Shown here: positions 48,959-61,393 of the stretch, piece after piece
Numbering within the stretch: position 1 is the stretch's first letter
How the letters are laid out: the number at the start of each line of letters is the position of its first letter
NCBI GenBank assembly: GCA_012295275.1
Contig: CM022679.1
Span: 31,427,337 to 31,491,336 of the forward strand
Source: Chrysomallon squamiferum
Taxonomy: Eukaryota > Mollusca > Gastropoda > Neomphalida > Peltospiridae
Direction of reading: 5' to 3'
DNA: 64,000 bases
Position numbers and translations under genes: made by a program
Notes under the pieces: generated by a model
What the model was told of the DNA's origin: nothing
Seen by the model: only the letters and a program-made list of their open reading frames with translations
The model's database searches: none

Positions 48959-51900
48959 TCCTTTGCTTCCAGTTTATAGTGACATTTTTTAATCACAAAT
49001 ATCGGAACTGTAATGTTAATGATAGTTTTATAGTGTTTAAATATTTGTTCAGATTAAATCATGCTTTTGTTTCTTTTTTCATAATAACGATAGATTTTAA
49101 AATTTTGTAGTGGGCATTAATTCTATTAGTAATTTATGGTAAAATAACTTCATAGAACAGAGAACCATTAAAAATTATTTTATTTGCTGTTCTGTTCTGT
49201 ATATGTTTTGAGTGTTTTTATCGTTGAATATATATTTGTGTGATTTTGTACTATGCTTGCATATATTAACACATTAGTTCTACTAACCTAGTTTTTGTAA
49301 TGGTATTGTGTTTGTATGCACCTGCTAACTTTTATTTCAGATATTAAGTTTAAATCATTCATGTACGAAAAGGGTGGGCAATCTGAGTTACAGGTAGATG
49401 ACCAAAGGGTGGGTGAGGGTATGTATGTGAGCATGTCTTCTTGTTTTAATGCATGTAATAAAGAATGTTTTTATACTATCTTCTAACTCAAATCACTCTA
49501 AAAAGCAAATGATACAGGTAATATTAAATATATATTTTTTCATGTAACTAATGAGAAATACTTGGAACAAGCTGCTGACCAGTAGAAGTAATAGTAGTGT
49601 TCATTGTGTGACTGTCATTCTAACTTTCACTCAGATTTCTCACTTAACAAACTAATTCTTATATTATCCTGAGCAGAGATGCTTACCAAAGCTTGCACTA
49701 AGGGAAACATCTGAATGTTAATCAGCTTATTTGTTATTTTTACATCTGTTATGCTCATTGAGGGTGCAGTAGTACTAAAATATACCTCTCTAAGAGCTGC
49801 TCATAATATAGTAACTTCAGCCATAACAAACATTGATTTTTACTTTTTAACCAATTACTTGTCAGAGTTATTGCCTAGTTAATGAATTATCCAGCATCAA
49901 GGTTGGCTTGGTAATAATATGTCAAATAAAAAAAATAGTGCCATTAATTTATGTATCACTAACCGCAAATAAGTCTAATCCTTAGATATTAAATATAAAT
50001 GAACAAAACTTAATTATTGTGTTTAATTTATAGATGGATAGTTATTATTTGTAGCATAATATTCTAGCATTAATGAGGATACAAAAATAAATCTACAATT
50101 TATTAATTAAAGATTTTAAACCTCTGCATAAGAAATAATTTATTATATATTACTTTAATACTTTTTTAAATAGTCTGCTTTTATTCTTGATAAAAAAAAA
50201 TAAAAAAAAATAATTTACTATGAATGTTTCATCATTGCATGATAAAATTTGTAATTTGTTCATATATTTATTATTAATGTTATCATTTCTATAATGTATA
50301 GGATCCATTTTCTATTTCTTTATGTCTGATGGTCAAGGTATTTCTGTCATGCAGTTACACTTTTAGTTTAATTTACTGTTTTAGTATTCTTTTAAGAATC
50401 ATTTTTCAACCTAAAGTTTGACCATAGTTTTATCAGAATGATTAAGTAAAAATATCTTTGTCAGTGTATTCATAAAAGAAATGGAAACCTATTTTCACAT
50501 GATAATTAACTTAAGAAATGTGATCTTTATAATGTGTATTTGTTTTAGGGTGGCGGTCTAAGAGAAAAAAGAAGAAAAAAGGATGATAACATTATATCTA
50601 AATTCATATTTTTGAGGGTTGCATTTTTTTAATAACTTAATAATGTAATGACCATTCATGCTTCAAATGTTTAAGCCTTTTAGTTATTCTAGTGTTGTTT
50701 GTTTGTTTTAGTTTATTTTTTAACATTTTTTTGGGGAAACTAATTTTCATTGCTACCTTGGTGATTGAATAAAATATTTAATAGAAATTATTAATTTTGA
50801 AATCTAATTTTGGTATAAATGTTAATTTTTTAGATATACATTTTTTTTAAATTTATATTCACTGGTTTTCTGGTTTGCTTTCAAAAAATATTTTTTACAT
50901 TAATATATTGATGACATGCTCTGTGACATATAATAACAATTCATTGAAGGTTTGGACAAGATGACAGAAAAAGGACCTCCAGACGAGAGCCATAAACAGC
51001 CAACTCTGAAAGACCTAGCTAGTGAGACTGGAACTGAGAGTGTTCAGCCTCGCAGTGAAATACAAGATCCACTGGCAGAAGAAGGGAATCAGTCTCCTAC
51101 AAAACCACAGCCAGACAAGCTGGTAGAGCATGAAGTGACTTTATTTTTATTTATTTATTTAATTTTTGGTAGAACAGATTTCATTCTTTGTTGAGTCATT
51201 GATTGATTTGTTCTTTGATTGTTTTTACATTTGTATTTCATTGTTGAACTCTTAAATATATATATATAAAAACTTTTACATAATTATTTCCTACTCGCAA
51301 TTTTCTTTATGATGAAAATTTTAATACTGATATTATCAGCATTACTACAGATTATAACGTTATGCTAGTTGTTTTTAAATGTTTGTCTATTATGACATCT
51401 TCATACTGGTGTTACAAATAAGAACAATATAAATTTAAAATTTTGTATTTTAAACACGATAATATTATGAAAGACATTTTAAATATTTATCTATATTAAA
51501 ATCATTACAGTGATTTTGCAGATGATATAAACATTTTGTTATGTTTCCTTTTGTTTTACAGACAAGCACTCCAACAAGTCCACCAACTACTCCAGATCAC
51601 CAGGGACTGAGACCTTCAGTAACAAGATCTTCATCTAACACCAGCACTGCAGGAAATTGGGTGGCTACACCAGAATGGGTATGTAATATAAAAACAAATT
51701 ACAGAGGTTGACAATCCATTACTTGAAATCTGAAAATTAACTATATCTCTTCTCTGTCCTCAAGTTTCTTATTTCACTGACTTGTCTTATTAGTATTTAA
51801 CAATTACACCAGAGATAAATAATTCATTATAACGATAGAATTACAGTTAGATTATATCTATGCATTGCACAAATGTACACTTCAATTAAATTAAACTGTG

Positions 51901-53037
51901 GGGTAAATGTAGTAAACGTTTGACTACATTTGTACAGGTTCAGTCCTGGAAACAGAAACTTCCACTGCAGACCATCATGAGAATGCTTCAGGTTCTAGTA
52001 CCTCAGGTGGAGAAGATCTGCATTGACAAGTAAGTTAGAACGAAGATAATTATTTAAATTCCAGTCTGCCATAAAGGTGGTTTGGTTTTGGGATTTTTCT
52101 TGGTTTTTACTACTTAAATTTTATTTTATGTATAGAGATTATATTGTTTTTTATCAATTGTCATAATCCTGTTCTTTCCCTGGTCATTCATAAATTTCGG
52201 ATTAACTTAAGATAGTTTGTTATGTCCATGATTATTATTAATTTTTATTCTATGTACCTAAATAATATAATTATATATATCTTCTTTTTTTTGTATATAA
52301 ATATGTATAAAAAAAACTGATATATTTTTTTATAGGGGCCTGACAGATGAAAGTGAAATACTGAAATTTCTTCAGCATGGGACTCTAGTTGGTCTTTTGC
52401 CCGTACCACACCCAATCTTGATTCGCAAGTACCAGGCAAATACTGGTACCACCATGTGGTTCAGAACTTACCTGTGGGGAGTTATATATCTCAGGTAAGA
52501 TTTAAAAATTGAGAAAAATGATCATTTACATGAGCCTCTTAGTGATATTGCTATTCCATATTTGGATAGAATTTGATGTCACAGACTAGATAAAAACTAT
52601 ACCCACAACAGTATGTTAACTCCATTACTATTGTTGTCCCACATAAATGATTATATTAGTTTGTCCATGTTGTATTCACTATTCACTATATAAAACCCCA
52701 ATTTACAAATACACAAATCTTAATAAACCTTAAAAAAAAAGGATTTTTAAATCTTTATTTAATTTTGTTCTTCAAAAAGTTATTGAATTGTTTTAATTTC
52801 ATGTTAATTTTCATAGTTAGGGACACTTCATCTAAAATAAAGATATAAATCTCAAATGCTATAATAGAAACTTAAATAGTATTAATTTTGTACAAAAAAA
52901 ACCCTCCAACAACCAAATATAAATATTTTGTGTTTTGATCTGTGTATTTTATCAAATGTTTTTTGATTTGTAGGAATGTTGATCCACCAGTCTGGTATGA
53001 CACCAACGTGAAGCTGTTTGAAATACAGAGAGTTTAA
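41030..53037 (+). CDS. HID1: HID1 domain-containing protein
   Basis: Conserved peripheral membrane protein of the medial/trans-Golgi, needed for dense-core vesicle and neuropeptide sorting. Exons: 41030-41095, 42875-43088, 43338-43447, 43654-43698, 43990-44043, 44364-44532, 44921-44978, 45181-45409, 45633-45689, 46087-46227, 46470-46560, 46735-46886, 47253-47331, 47595-47656, 48030-48132, 48324-48548, 50950-51122, 51562-51678, 51938-52029, 52336-52494, 52974-53037. The sum is 819 residues (human about 788). MGNADTKLNFRKAVIQLTTK starts with a myristoylation-type MG, as in other HID1 proteins. CEYIWEAGVGFAHSP, HALPLFTSLLN, GERNFGVRLNKPY, NNIIQYQFDGNSNLVY and the end YDTNVKLFEIQRV are near-identical to the family. 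Residues from about 580 to 720 form a low-complexity acidic/serine linker. All introns are GT-AG and phases agree throughout. A 78-nt candidate cassette exon lies at 49341-49418. Confidence 0.96.
41559..41644. repeat. (CA)n microsatellite
   Basis: Pure CA run of about 86 bp followed by a short TA run, in HID1 intron 1. Confidence 0.93.
41815..42165 (-). mobile_element. L2/CR1-type LINE 3' end, decayed
   Basis: Read on the minus strand, the block encodes the end of a non-LTR reverse transcriptase, broken by stops and frameshifts. CGLLHSLLNKLQQVQNTAT occupies about 42055-41995 and, in another frame, PFASSRIQYKLLFNMYNALN about 41970-41910. These match the C-terminal part of L2/CR1 reverse transcriptases (YCNSLLYGLP..LQRVQN and LHWLPV..RI.YKLL..TYKALN). 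About 40 bp further on comes the tail GCAACCTTGAACATACTTAG, then GGAAAGGATGTTATACAAGT and an (ATA)n end, the usual 3' terminus of such elements. It is a dead, 5'-truncated copy in HID1 intron 1. Confidence 0.78.
48922..48950. repeat. (TA)n microsatellite
   Basis: TA run followed by a T run in the large HID1 intron after exon 16. Confidence 0.85.
49341..49418 (+). other. HID1: Candidate 78-nt cassette exon of HID1
   Basis: It is flanked by TTATTTCAG and by GTATGT. It is exactly 26 codons long with entry and exit phases equal to those of the junction it would interrupt (after 48548, before 50950). Inclusion adds a stretch starting with H-I-K-F-K-S-F-M-Y and ending VDDQRVGEG, and keeps frame into LDKMTEK. 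Skipping gives ATP-R-LDKMTEK, which lines up with the vertebrate ATPGIDKLTEK without a gap. Confidence 0.55.
50549..50773 (+). other. HID1: Possible alternative last exon of HID1
   Basis: After TTGTTTTAG at 50540-50548, a phase-compatible frame reads W-R-S-K-R-K-K-K-K-K-G and stops at 50584-50586. AATAAA follows at 50768-50773. Joined to 48548 it would end HID1 with a short polybasic tail and remove the conserved C-terminal region. No homologue is known to me. Confidence 0.25.
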
Positions 53038-53462
53038 TACGGGACTTCTCTTCACAGTTAACAAGTTTGGACTTGGGCTTGTTGAAAAATCTCATAGATT
53101 AATTTTAGCTGGCAGATGAACACGTTTTTAAAACTGTCACTGAGACCAAAGAATTGAGTTGATTTGGCACAATGTTTTAATTATATACTTTTTCTTTCAT
53201 AACTTGAAGAAAAGAAAATGCATACTTAGCATACATATTTATTACACATAGACACATGCATGTTTCTGCTTAAATGTACACACACATATATACAGGAGAA
53301 CCTTGTTGCATTTATTATTATTTTTTAATTTTACTTTCTTCAACTTTTTTCCCTTCTTTTCTTTTAATATTTCTAAATAAGGATTTTGGGGAAAAGAATA
53401 TAGTCTAATTTTGTTAAAACTATCTGATCATGAATATATATATATATATATGTGTATATATA

Positions 53463-54471
53463 CTGTAAACCTTGCCTAAGTATTCACTTTTGGAACTAAG
53501 ATTTTTCTGATGACTTGGATGTATGATAACTTGTCATAATGACTGCTTGTAAATGTAAGTTGGCAAAATGACGATTTATCCTAGCATGTTCTCATGTCCT
53601 TCATCAGTGTTATATATGTCCTGTCGTTCATATCTGAGGAGAATGTCCTTCTATTTTTCTGTTTTCCATTCTTTAACTACTGCTGTATTAATAACATCCC
53701 CCGATTCACCCACTTTAAGTGCTTTTCCAATTCCCCATCTTTCCTTAAAATGATCAGTCCAACTGTCATTCAGTTTCTGACCATCCTTGTGACCAAGCTG
53801 CTCAGCAAAGCCTGGTTCATTTATATGAATTTCAGATCTTGCAGCCATTTGTCGAAACCATTAGTTAGCAAGGAGTTGACATCTTCAAACGTCATGTACT
53901 TGATGTGTTTCATAATCACCTTTTTTTGAATCAGGATGCTCAGCCTTCTTGATGGCTCAGTCACTTTAGATTTGTTTTTTAAAACATCATTTAAGTTGTG
54001 CGGGGAATCTTGAATATCTCTGCCATCAGAAACTTTTTCTCACCACGATTGGCTTCACAGTAATTAATTATTTCACACTTCTCCCTGTAAGTCTTGGTAT
54101 TAGCTGCCTTGTTCCAATAGTCACTATTTTGTACACTAGAAAAGTCACTATCATCAGCACTGCTTTCCAAAATGATATGTTAATTCAACAGACCCACACA
54201 TGAGGCAAGTCACATGCATATTGATATTCCAATGCACAGCGCCTGTGTACCTCCATGCCAGTAGCTTGTGATAGCAGGTAAATTGTGCAAAACTGTTTTG
54301 AGGGATTTCCTAGTGACGACTTAGAGCTAGAAATTAACTGCAGGTCAGGTGACAACTTAGACAGGGATATTTTATTGCAAATAACATTACAAAAAAATTG
54401 GGACTTTTGCTAAGGTGATGACTTATGCACTTTGACCATTTAAACGCTGACAACTTAGGCAAGGTTTACTG
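53463..54471 (-). mobile_element. Tigger/pogo-like DNA transposon remnant
   Basis: About 1009 bp bounded by 20-bp inverted repeats that match at 18 positions: CTGTAAACCTTGCCTAAGTA at 53463-53482 and, reverse-complemented, CAGTAAACCTTGCCTAAGTT at 54471-54452. Both ends abut TA and the element sits inside a (TA)n microsatellite, as expected for a Tc1/mariner-superfamily element. On the minus strand it carries pieces of a Tigger-type transposase DNA-binding region. REKCEIINYCEANRGEKKF and MAEIFKIPRTT lie around 54010-54090, and the CENP-B-like FAEQLGHKDGQKLND..WTDHFKERWGIG at 53651-53848. The frames are broken and the DDE catalytic domain is missing. GACAACTTAG-like words recur near both ends. 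Confidence 0.82.
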
Positions 54472-57400
54472 TATATATATATATATATATAAAATCAAGT
54501 AAAGAAAAAGCTAAAGCAGCAATAACAATTAATATTCTGGGTTATTTGAAAGTTAATTGAATAAAATCTGAAAATAATAACAAATATTTTTCAGTTTTGA
54601 ACCCACTTACAAACACAATTGTGCAATTAAAAAGAAGTAGCTAGAATTGTCATTTAAAACAACAATTATTAAATGAACCATTTTCTCACTTCTCACCATT
54701 GGCAAATGTGTAATAATTGTTGTGAACGATCATTTGTTGTTTTATGAGTATGTTATGGACTTGTGTGGTATCTGTTGTGATGTATAATTACTCATTCAGT
54801 GTCTGTTTGGGTTTTTTTAGAACTTTTTTTTTCTTTTTTTTAAAGATGACTAGATTGTTGTTGACAAACTGGTGGAAGAAATAAGGGTGTGTAAAAGTAA
54901 ATTTAACTTGATAACTCTGAACTTCAGAATGACAAAGTGAAGTTTTAACTTCATGTGGTATAAATTATCTAAAGCTGGAATATTCCTAACTTCAAATGAT
55001 GAAATCCTAAAATAGTTGTATGAAAATAATGATGTAAAATGATCAGGTGAGAAGGTGTAAATAATTGTTATGCAAAAATTAATGAAATTGTATGAAGCCA
55101 CAGAGTTTTCAGCTTCAGATGGTGTAAGTTTTGCTCTAAAATTATTAAAAAAATGTGCATCAAAACGGAAATAAGATTGTTGCTGTTGCTAAGAATAATC
55201 ATTTTGTTGTATAAATTATTTGTGGAAAAGAAAGGATTTCTTTTGGTGTGATTTAAGTTATATCTGTATTGAAAATTATAATCATTGTGTTTTCCTAAAA
55301 CTGGTTTACTCAATTGTTATAGAGGTTGTTGTCTATTTGTTTTGTTGAAGGTAATCAAGATGTTGCATTCAGGTGATGTTGTTTATTTGCTTGGTGTTTA
55401 TATAATTTTTGTGGGCAGCCAGAGAAAGTGTAAATACAGCTTTTTATTTTGTCAGTTTGTTGAAAATTAGTGATAATTATATATATATACTGACTGAGTG
55501 ACTGTCATAAGTATTACTTTTGGGTCAGACAGTAACCTTTATGGAGATATGTTGAGATATATTATTGAATCTCTTATGTTTATATCCTTATTATCATTTT
55601 GATTATGAAAAGTATTAAAAATGATTTTCCTGTGAAGCTTCTCCATAAATACTAGACTGTTTTATGTTCTATATATTTTCACTGTCCTTTTTCTTTTCAG
55701 TGGCATGGTGATTTTTTTTGTTTTTTGATTTTTTAAATTTTTTATAAATTATTTGTCTAGAATCTGTGAAGGTCAACAGAAAGGTAGATAAGCATCATCA
55801 AAATTTTTTGTAGATTTAATACAGATGGAATTTTATTCCAAATTCACAATTGATTTTATTTTTTAAAAGATATTTCATCAACAGACTTGGGAAAGTTTTA
55901 ACATGTTCATCAGCTGTAGGTTAATGTGTTAGAAAGTTGGTTTTGGATGTCACCACAGTGGTCTGTCATTTCCCTCATACATCTGAAAATGGCTACTATC
56001 AGGATGAGGTCATTTTACCTTCGACTCTGTACCCAATCTGGGACATTTCTGAGAAGGTTTTATTGTTGCAAGATTTAACTATAAGCTATAAAAACTGCTG
56101 CTTAGGGCCTTAAGCAGACTGGTTCTGTGTATTTCAATTCATTACAAATTATTCAGTTAGAACTTTCTATAGCTTAAGGCCTTGTCTTATCTAAATCTGA
56201 CCACTAATTTGAACTGTGGATTTTAATGTGCTCTAGTCACTCAGTCAGATGCTGGAACTCAAAGCCTAAAATGTTAAAATGAAAAAAGTAATACAAAATT
56301 TAAAAGAAATAAAATCAAACATTTTAAGTAATTAAAAACATAAAAGAAAAAATAAGATATTGTGAAGAATAATTTATCTAATTATCTTGTTTTATAGTAC
56401 TGAAATTGTAATGCATCTGAAAGTTTGAATATTCTGTTCACCATTTCATTTTGGATTAAAAAGTATCAGATGTCATTAACTGTATACACAAATTAAAGTG
56501 TTTTTTTTTTTAAAGGTAAAAATTATTTCTGATTCTTTATGAGAGCTGTTACCATTTCATTGCCTTTATACATCTTTTTTAACTGTTTTCTTTCTTTTTC
56601 CTTTTCCTTTTTTTTGCCAATATCTGATGCTATGATTATAATTTGCATTCATAAAATGAGGTTCTTAATGTTATTAAATTTTGTTTGCAGTTATAATTGA
56701 TCGCAACTTTTTTGATTATTATTTTTTTAAATTTTTAATTTAAAAAAAGTTTTTATTGTCTTCAAGATTAAAAAATATTATCTAATTTCCTTCTTTTGCC
56801 ATTTAAAGATTAGTAATATAGACAATTCTTGATCCACATAATTAAAATATTGGAACATAGATATTATGTAACTGAAAATTGGAAAAAAAGAAATCCTTTT
56901 ATCTAAGTAACATTTCCTTTTTTGTTCAGAATTATTTCATTAAAAGAATGTCAAATGTTTCTGGGGATACTATATGTTGTTAAATACATTTATTTTATTT
57001 ACAGTGTTTTTACATCGATTTCATTATTTTTTTCTTCATACTTTATTTCATTTTGAAAAAACCCACAAAAAAACATTCCTCCATAATTATTGTATAAATG
57101 TTGGTGTAACTTTGAAATGATTTTCTCATATTTAATCTTATCTGGTATCTTTGTTATGTACAGCGGATGTAAATTAAAACAAACTAAAAAAAAAGACCCA
57201 AAAAGTGTTTTTTGTTTTTTATTGTTATTTATTAAAATTTTCTACATGGCTACAAGTCAAAAGAGCACTTCTGGATACATCTCAGATTCAGTATATAGAC
57301 AATGGTGCATATTTTGTTTACAAAAATAAATTAACACATATGTATATGTATAAAATAAATGCAAAGAAATGAAATTTTAAGACTTGCAAAACCAACCGAG

Positions 57401-59876
57401 AACCCTGAACAATAAGGATTTGCTCTTATCCATTAAAAACAATATAAGTTTTATATAAATTTTTCTCATAATCTCTGAGTAAGGATATGTCAGTATATAC
57501 TAATTAAACAAACAGAGAACCTGAAGTAAGATATTCTGAGGGTCAACTTTTAAAGTGTTTTTGAATTAAAAAAAATTAAAAACACTGGATTTTCTATCTT
57601 AATTTCTTGTGAACCAAGATTTAACTATCTAACCTGAACAATCAGGATCAGATAAGTAAATTAATTTGAAAAGTGAGATGGTTTGATTTTTTTGAGAAAA
57701 GTGTTCTTGTATTACAATCTGGCTCAACTTACATTAGTTTATCTTGTCAATTTTACTGAAAATTGTAACCCTATCTCATCAAATATTAAGTAGAAGCATA
57801 TTAAGTATTATTACAATTTGATTTATGTCAAAATTAATTCTCAATGGGGGAGAGGATGCACATATTTAAGAAACTTGGTCTTATACATTCTTAACTTGGA
57901 GGCCAGTGAAACTGGTTTAAAAAAAAAAAAACAAAAAAAAAAAATTAAAAAACATTTAGAATAAATTTACATACATAATATGTCATATTTTTTGTGTGGA
58001 AATTTGTGGTTTTATTTGTGGAATTTGGTTATTTTGTCCTACATAACAAGGTTTTGTTTTAAGATTGGAGATTTACAATTTCAATCTCCTGGGAGATTCT
58101 TCCAAACTTCATAAAAATGAAACCAACCAAAATAAAAATAAAAAGTAAACAAATGTCATCTTCATGTGGCTTACCTGTGCTTTGAAAGTGCATGTTTGAT
58201 ATATATATATATATATAAAAAAAAACACACCAAAAAACCACCAAAAAACCCCAACTATGAAGTAGTATGCCGAGTAATATATTTGAAATAAACTGTCATG
58301 TAATGGCTACATGGTCAATTATTTGTAATGAAGAGTAGATTATAACTATTAATTTCTCAACCAAATTAAGTAACAATTAAAATGAGATCTGTAAAGTGAC
58401 TTGACCAAATCAGTCATTTTAATAAATATAAATACAAAACACCAGTTAAATGTATTAAAAACAAAAAGAAAATCTGCTGAGTTGAAGCATCTGAATATAG
58501 GTATTACATTCAAATAAGATGAGGTGACTATTGCTTAAAAGTGTCAACAAGCTTAAGCAAAACAGCTGGAAAGCTTTCATGTCTGGATTTATCTAAATAA
58601 TGAATTTCTGGAGGATACTTCTAAACATAGTCAAATTGCAATTTCCTTCAGTTTGTTCTTATCAAAATGTGCACTGTGTCTTTCTATATGTTTGTAATAA
58701 AATGCATATATGTATAAAATGTATGTGTATATAAATGCTATTTGTTTCAAACATAGTCAATAGCATGTCTGTCTTTAAGCAGTAACTTATACAGATGAAA
58801 AGAAAATTAAATTCAAATAAAGTTTAACATAAATGGATAAAAGAAATGTAATAAAAAAGATACCAGTGTTGTAGAGTTAACATTAAAAAAATAAAAAAAT
58901 TGGAAAAGCTGAGGTAGCCATAGAATAGAAACAATTTTTCTTTGTTGAAGGTTAGATTTGTGTGCCTCAAAAATGAATCTAAATGAACTCTTAATTGTAA
59001 ACAAAATGATAAAAAAAATCCAGGAAAATGCTACTTGTATGTATTAACAGTATTTAGATATTCTCGTATTCAGTTAAATGCAATAATAAAAAAATAAATA
59101 AATAAAAAAATAGGTAGATTGCACAAAAAACTCGAACAGAAATAAATAAATAAATATAAATAAATAAACAAAACTCAAACAAATCTGAGCATTTACAAAG
59201 TAACTGATAAATGTGTTGCAATCAACTGGTCTTGCAAAGACAGGGTCTCTTAATAGTGGTTACATAAAATGATAAATGCTAAAATATATGGTCACCTTTT
59301 CCTAAAACATTCAACTTTTTCTGAGAATAAGTATCAAAATACTAACATTAATGACATGAATTAACTTTGCATTAAAAACTTACTGCAGTATCAGATATTT
59401 GGTCATGTTTAACACACAGTTTACAGCATAGGACATATTTGTTACACGAAAAACAGGATTGCAGAATTATTATCAATTTATTATGTGAAGAAAATACAGC
59501 TGTTGTTAGAAAAAACAAGGTTGGCCTGGATGTACATATGAAATGCATAATTCATAGATTTGTAACAGTTTCAGTCATAGTTTGAGAATTATCATTATAT
59601 GACTTTTTAAATACTGAAGTAAAATATGAAAATAAAAATTAAAATAAAAAAACAAACCTTTAAGAATGAATATTGATGATTATTGTAAGAAGAATGCATA
59701 TCACAGATTCTTGTCATTTGTAAACAAAGTGTATTTGGCATAGCACTAAACAACCTACAAGTTTTAGATTAGTAGTAACTGTTTTGTTAGTAACATTGTT
59801 TATTTGCACTACAAAGCAGTCTAATTAAATTAATTAATTTAGTTAATTAATAGAAAACATACCAACACAAAGGTTA

Positions 59877-60090
59877 AAATATTTTCATTTCAGTTTTTTC
59901 AAGAAACGACTAAATTGATTCAGTTTGTGAAGTGTAAAAATGTTTTTGTTTCAAACACTGTCTTAGTCTTCCTCACACCATTTCTGCTATTTTCATTTCA
60001 ACTGTTTCAAAAAAATGAAATAACTAAACTCATTCAGTCTGACAAGGGTCTACTGGAGAAATGTTTTTCATAGTGCTGTTAAGGGCATTG
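59877..60090. repeat. Diverged tandem duplication (~113 bp)
   Basis: TATTTTCATTTCAGTTTTTT, AAACGACTAAATTGATTCAGT and AAAAATGTTTTTGTTTCA (from about 59880) return in the same order as TATTTTCATTTCAACTGTTT, AATAACTAAACTCATTCAGT and GAAATGTTTTTCATAGTG (from about 59992). Confidence 0.6.
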
Positions 60091-61393
60091 TTTATGACAT
60101 ATTTCTAACTATATATAGCTTTCCTGTAATGTGCTTATTTGTTCATGTAGATATGTGTTTCTGTCAGTTTTCTCAAAAGGTTTAGCAATAATGCTTGTAA
60201 AAGTAAGTCTCAGTACTAATAGACTAAAACAAATTTACAGCAGAATTATATTCTCTATATGGGAACATACTTTCAATAAAAAAAGAAATGTTATACATTT
60301 CATGTATGGACAAAATTCAGTTATTATTTTTACTAAATAAAGGCTCAACTTCAACTTCTATATGAGCAACTACTATTTATATATTTTCATTTGCAAACTA
60401 TACAAAACTGAAATTCAATGAAAAATACAACTATATCTGTATATAAAAATCAAAAAATCTACAGTATCTTTCATACTTAAATTTTTTTTTTAATAAAGCA
60501 GGTTTTCATTTGAAGTTCTTTTCTTTTTCATATAAACCATGTTTAACTGTTCAAATTATTTAATAACTTGTTTATTAATTTATTTAATAAATCTTGTCTG
60601 AAACATATTTCACAAATCACCCCTATTTTCACATTATTGCATCCAATATTTTAACTCCAAAAATAAAGTTTTTCTCTTCATATATTAAAATCATACATTC
60701 TATTACATAATATTTTCATTTCTCAATGCCATTAAAAAAATAACGTTGTAAAGTTTCCTGGACATGTAATGACACAGATGTACAAAAGAAAATAAGCCAC
60801 CATTGAAATAAAGTAACTTAATGAAGTAACAAAAATGTTCATTGTTGGTGGTTTTCAACGGTTTATGTGAATTTCATCACTAGATGTGTTTTACTGTCCA
60901 ACTAATTTTCTTAAAGTTCTTGGTTTAAAACCTCACATAGTTCTCTACATAAAAAATGTAGTGATTTTCTGGACACTAACAGATATTTCAAATGCTTATA
61001 GAACACCTATATAGAAAATAAATTAAAAAATAAATATTCTTTCCTTAATTAATTCTGATTTGTCCACGTGCCAGAAACCATCTTCTGGATTCCACAGCAG
61101 TTTAAAAAAATAATTTCTTATTCCTGCTCACAGCAAAAGTTTTATAAAACATACCTGGCAAGCAACTGTTAAAAATATAATTTAACAACCTTTTTTCCCT
61201 TCTGTTTACTTTTATCTATAAACAATGTGACTCAAAAAAATTGTTATCTACTGTTCCTACAACTAGCTTACGCAAATGTCTGACAAATTATAATAAATAA
61301 ATAAATAAATATGCTCATCAGCTATATTACTAAAGGATTAATTAATATTTTCAGTTAAAAAAAATGAGACAAAATTATCACAATGTGGAATCA

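Larger units (their letters stand above)
53038..61393. other. Gene-poor region between convergent HID1 and CEP131
   Basis: It presumably holds the 3' UTRs of both genes plus intergenic DNA. Contents recognised are the Tigger remnant (53463-54471), TA runs at 53437-53455, 54472-54491 and 58199-58217, A-runs near 57920-57945, and a diverged ~113-bp duplication at 59877-60090. Several AATAAA hexamers occur on the plus strand, so the HID1 transcript end is not decidable. No coding exon was recognised. Confidence 0.55.
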
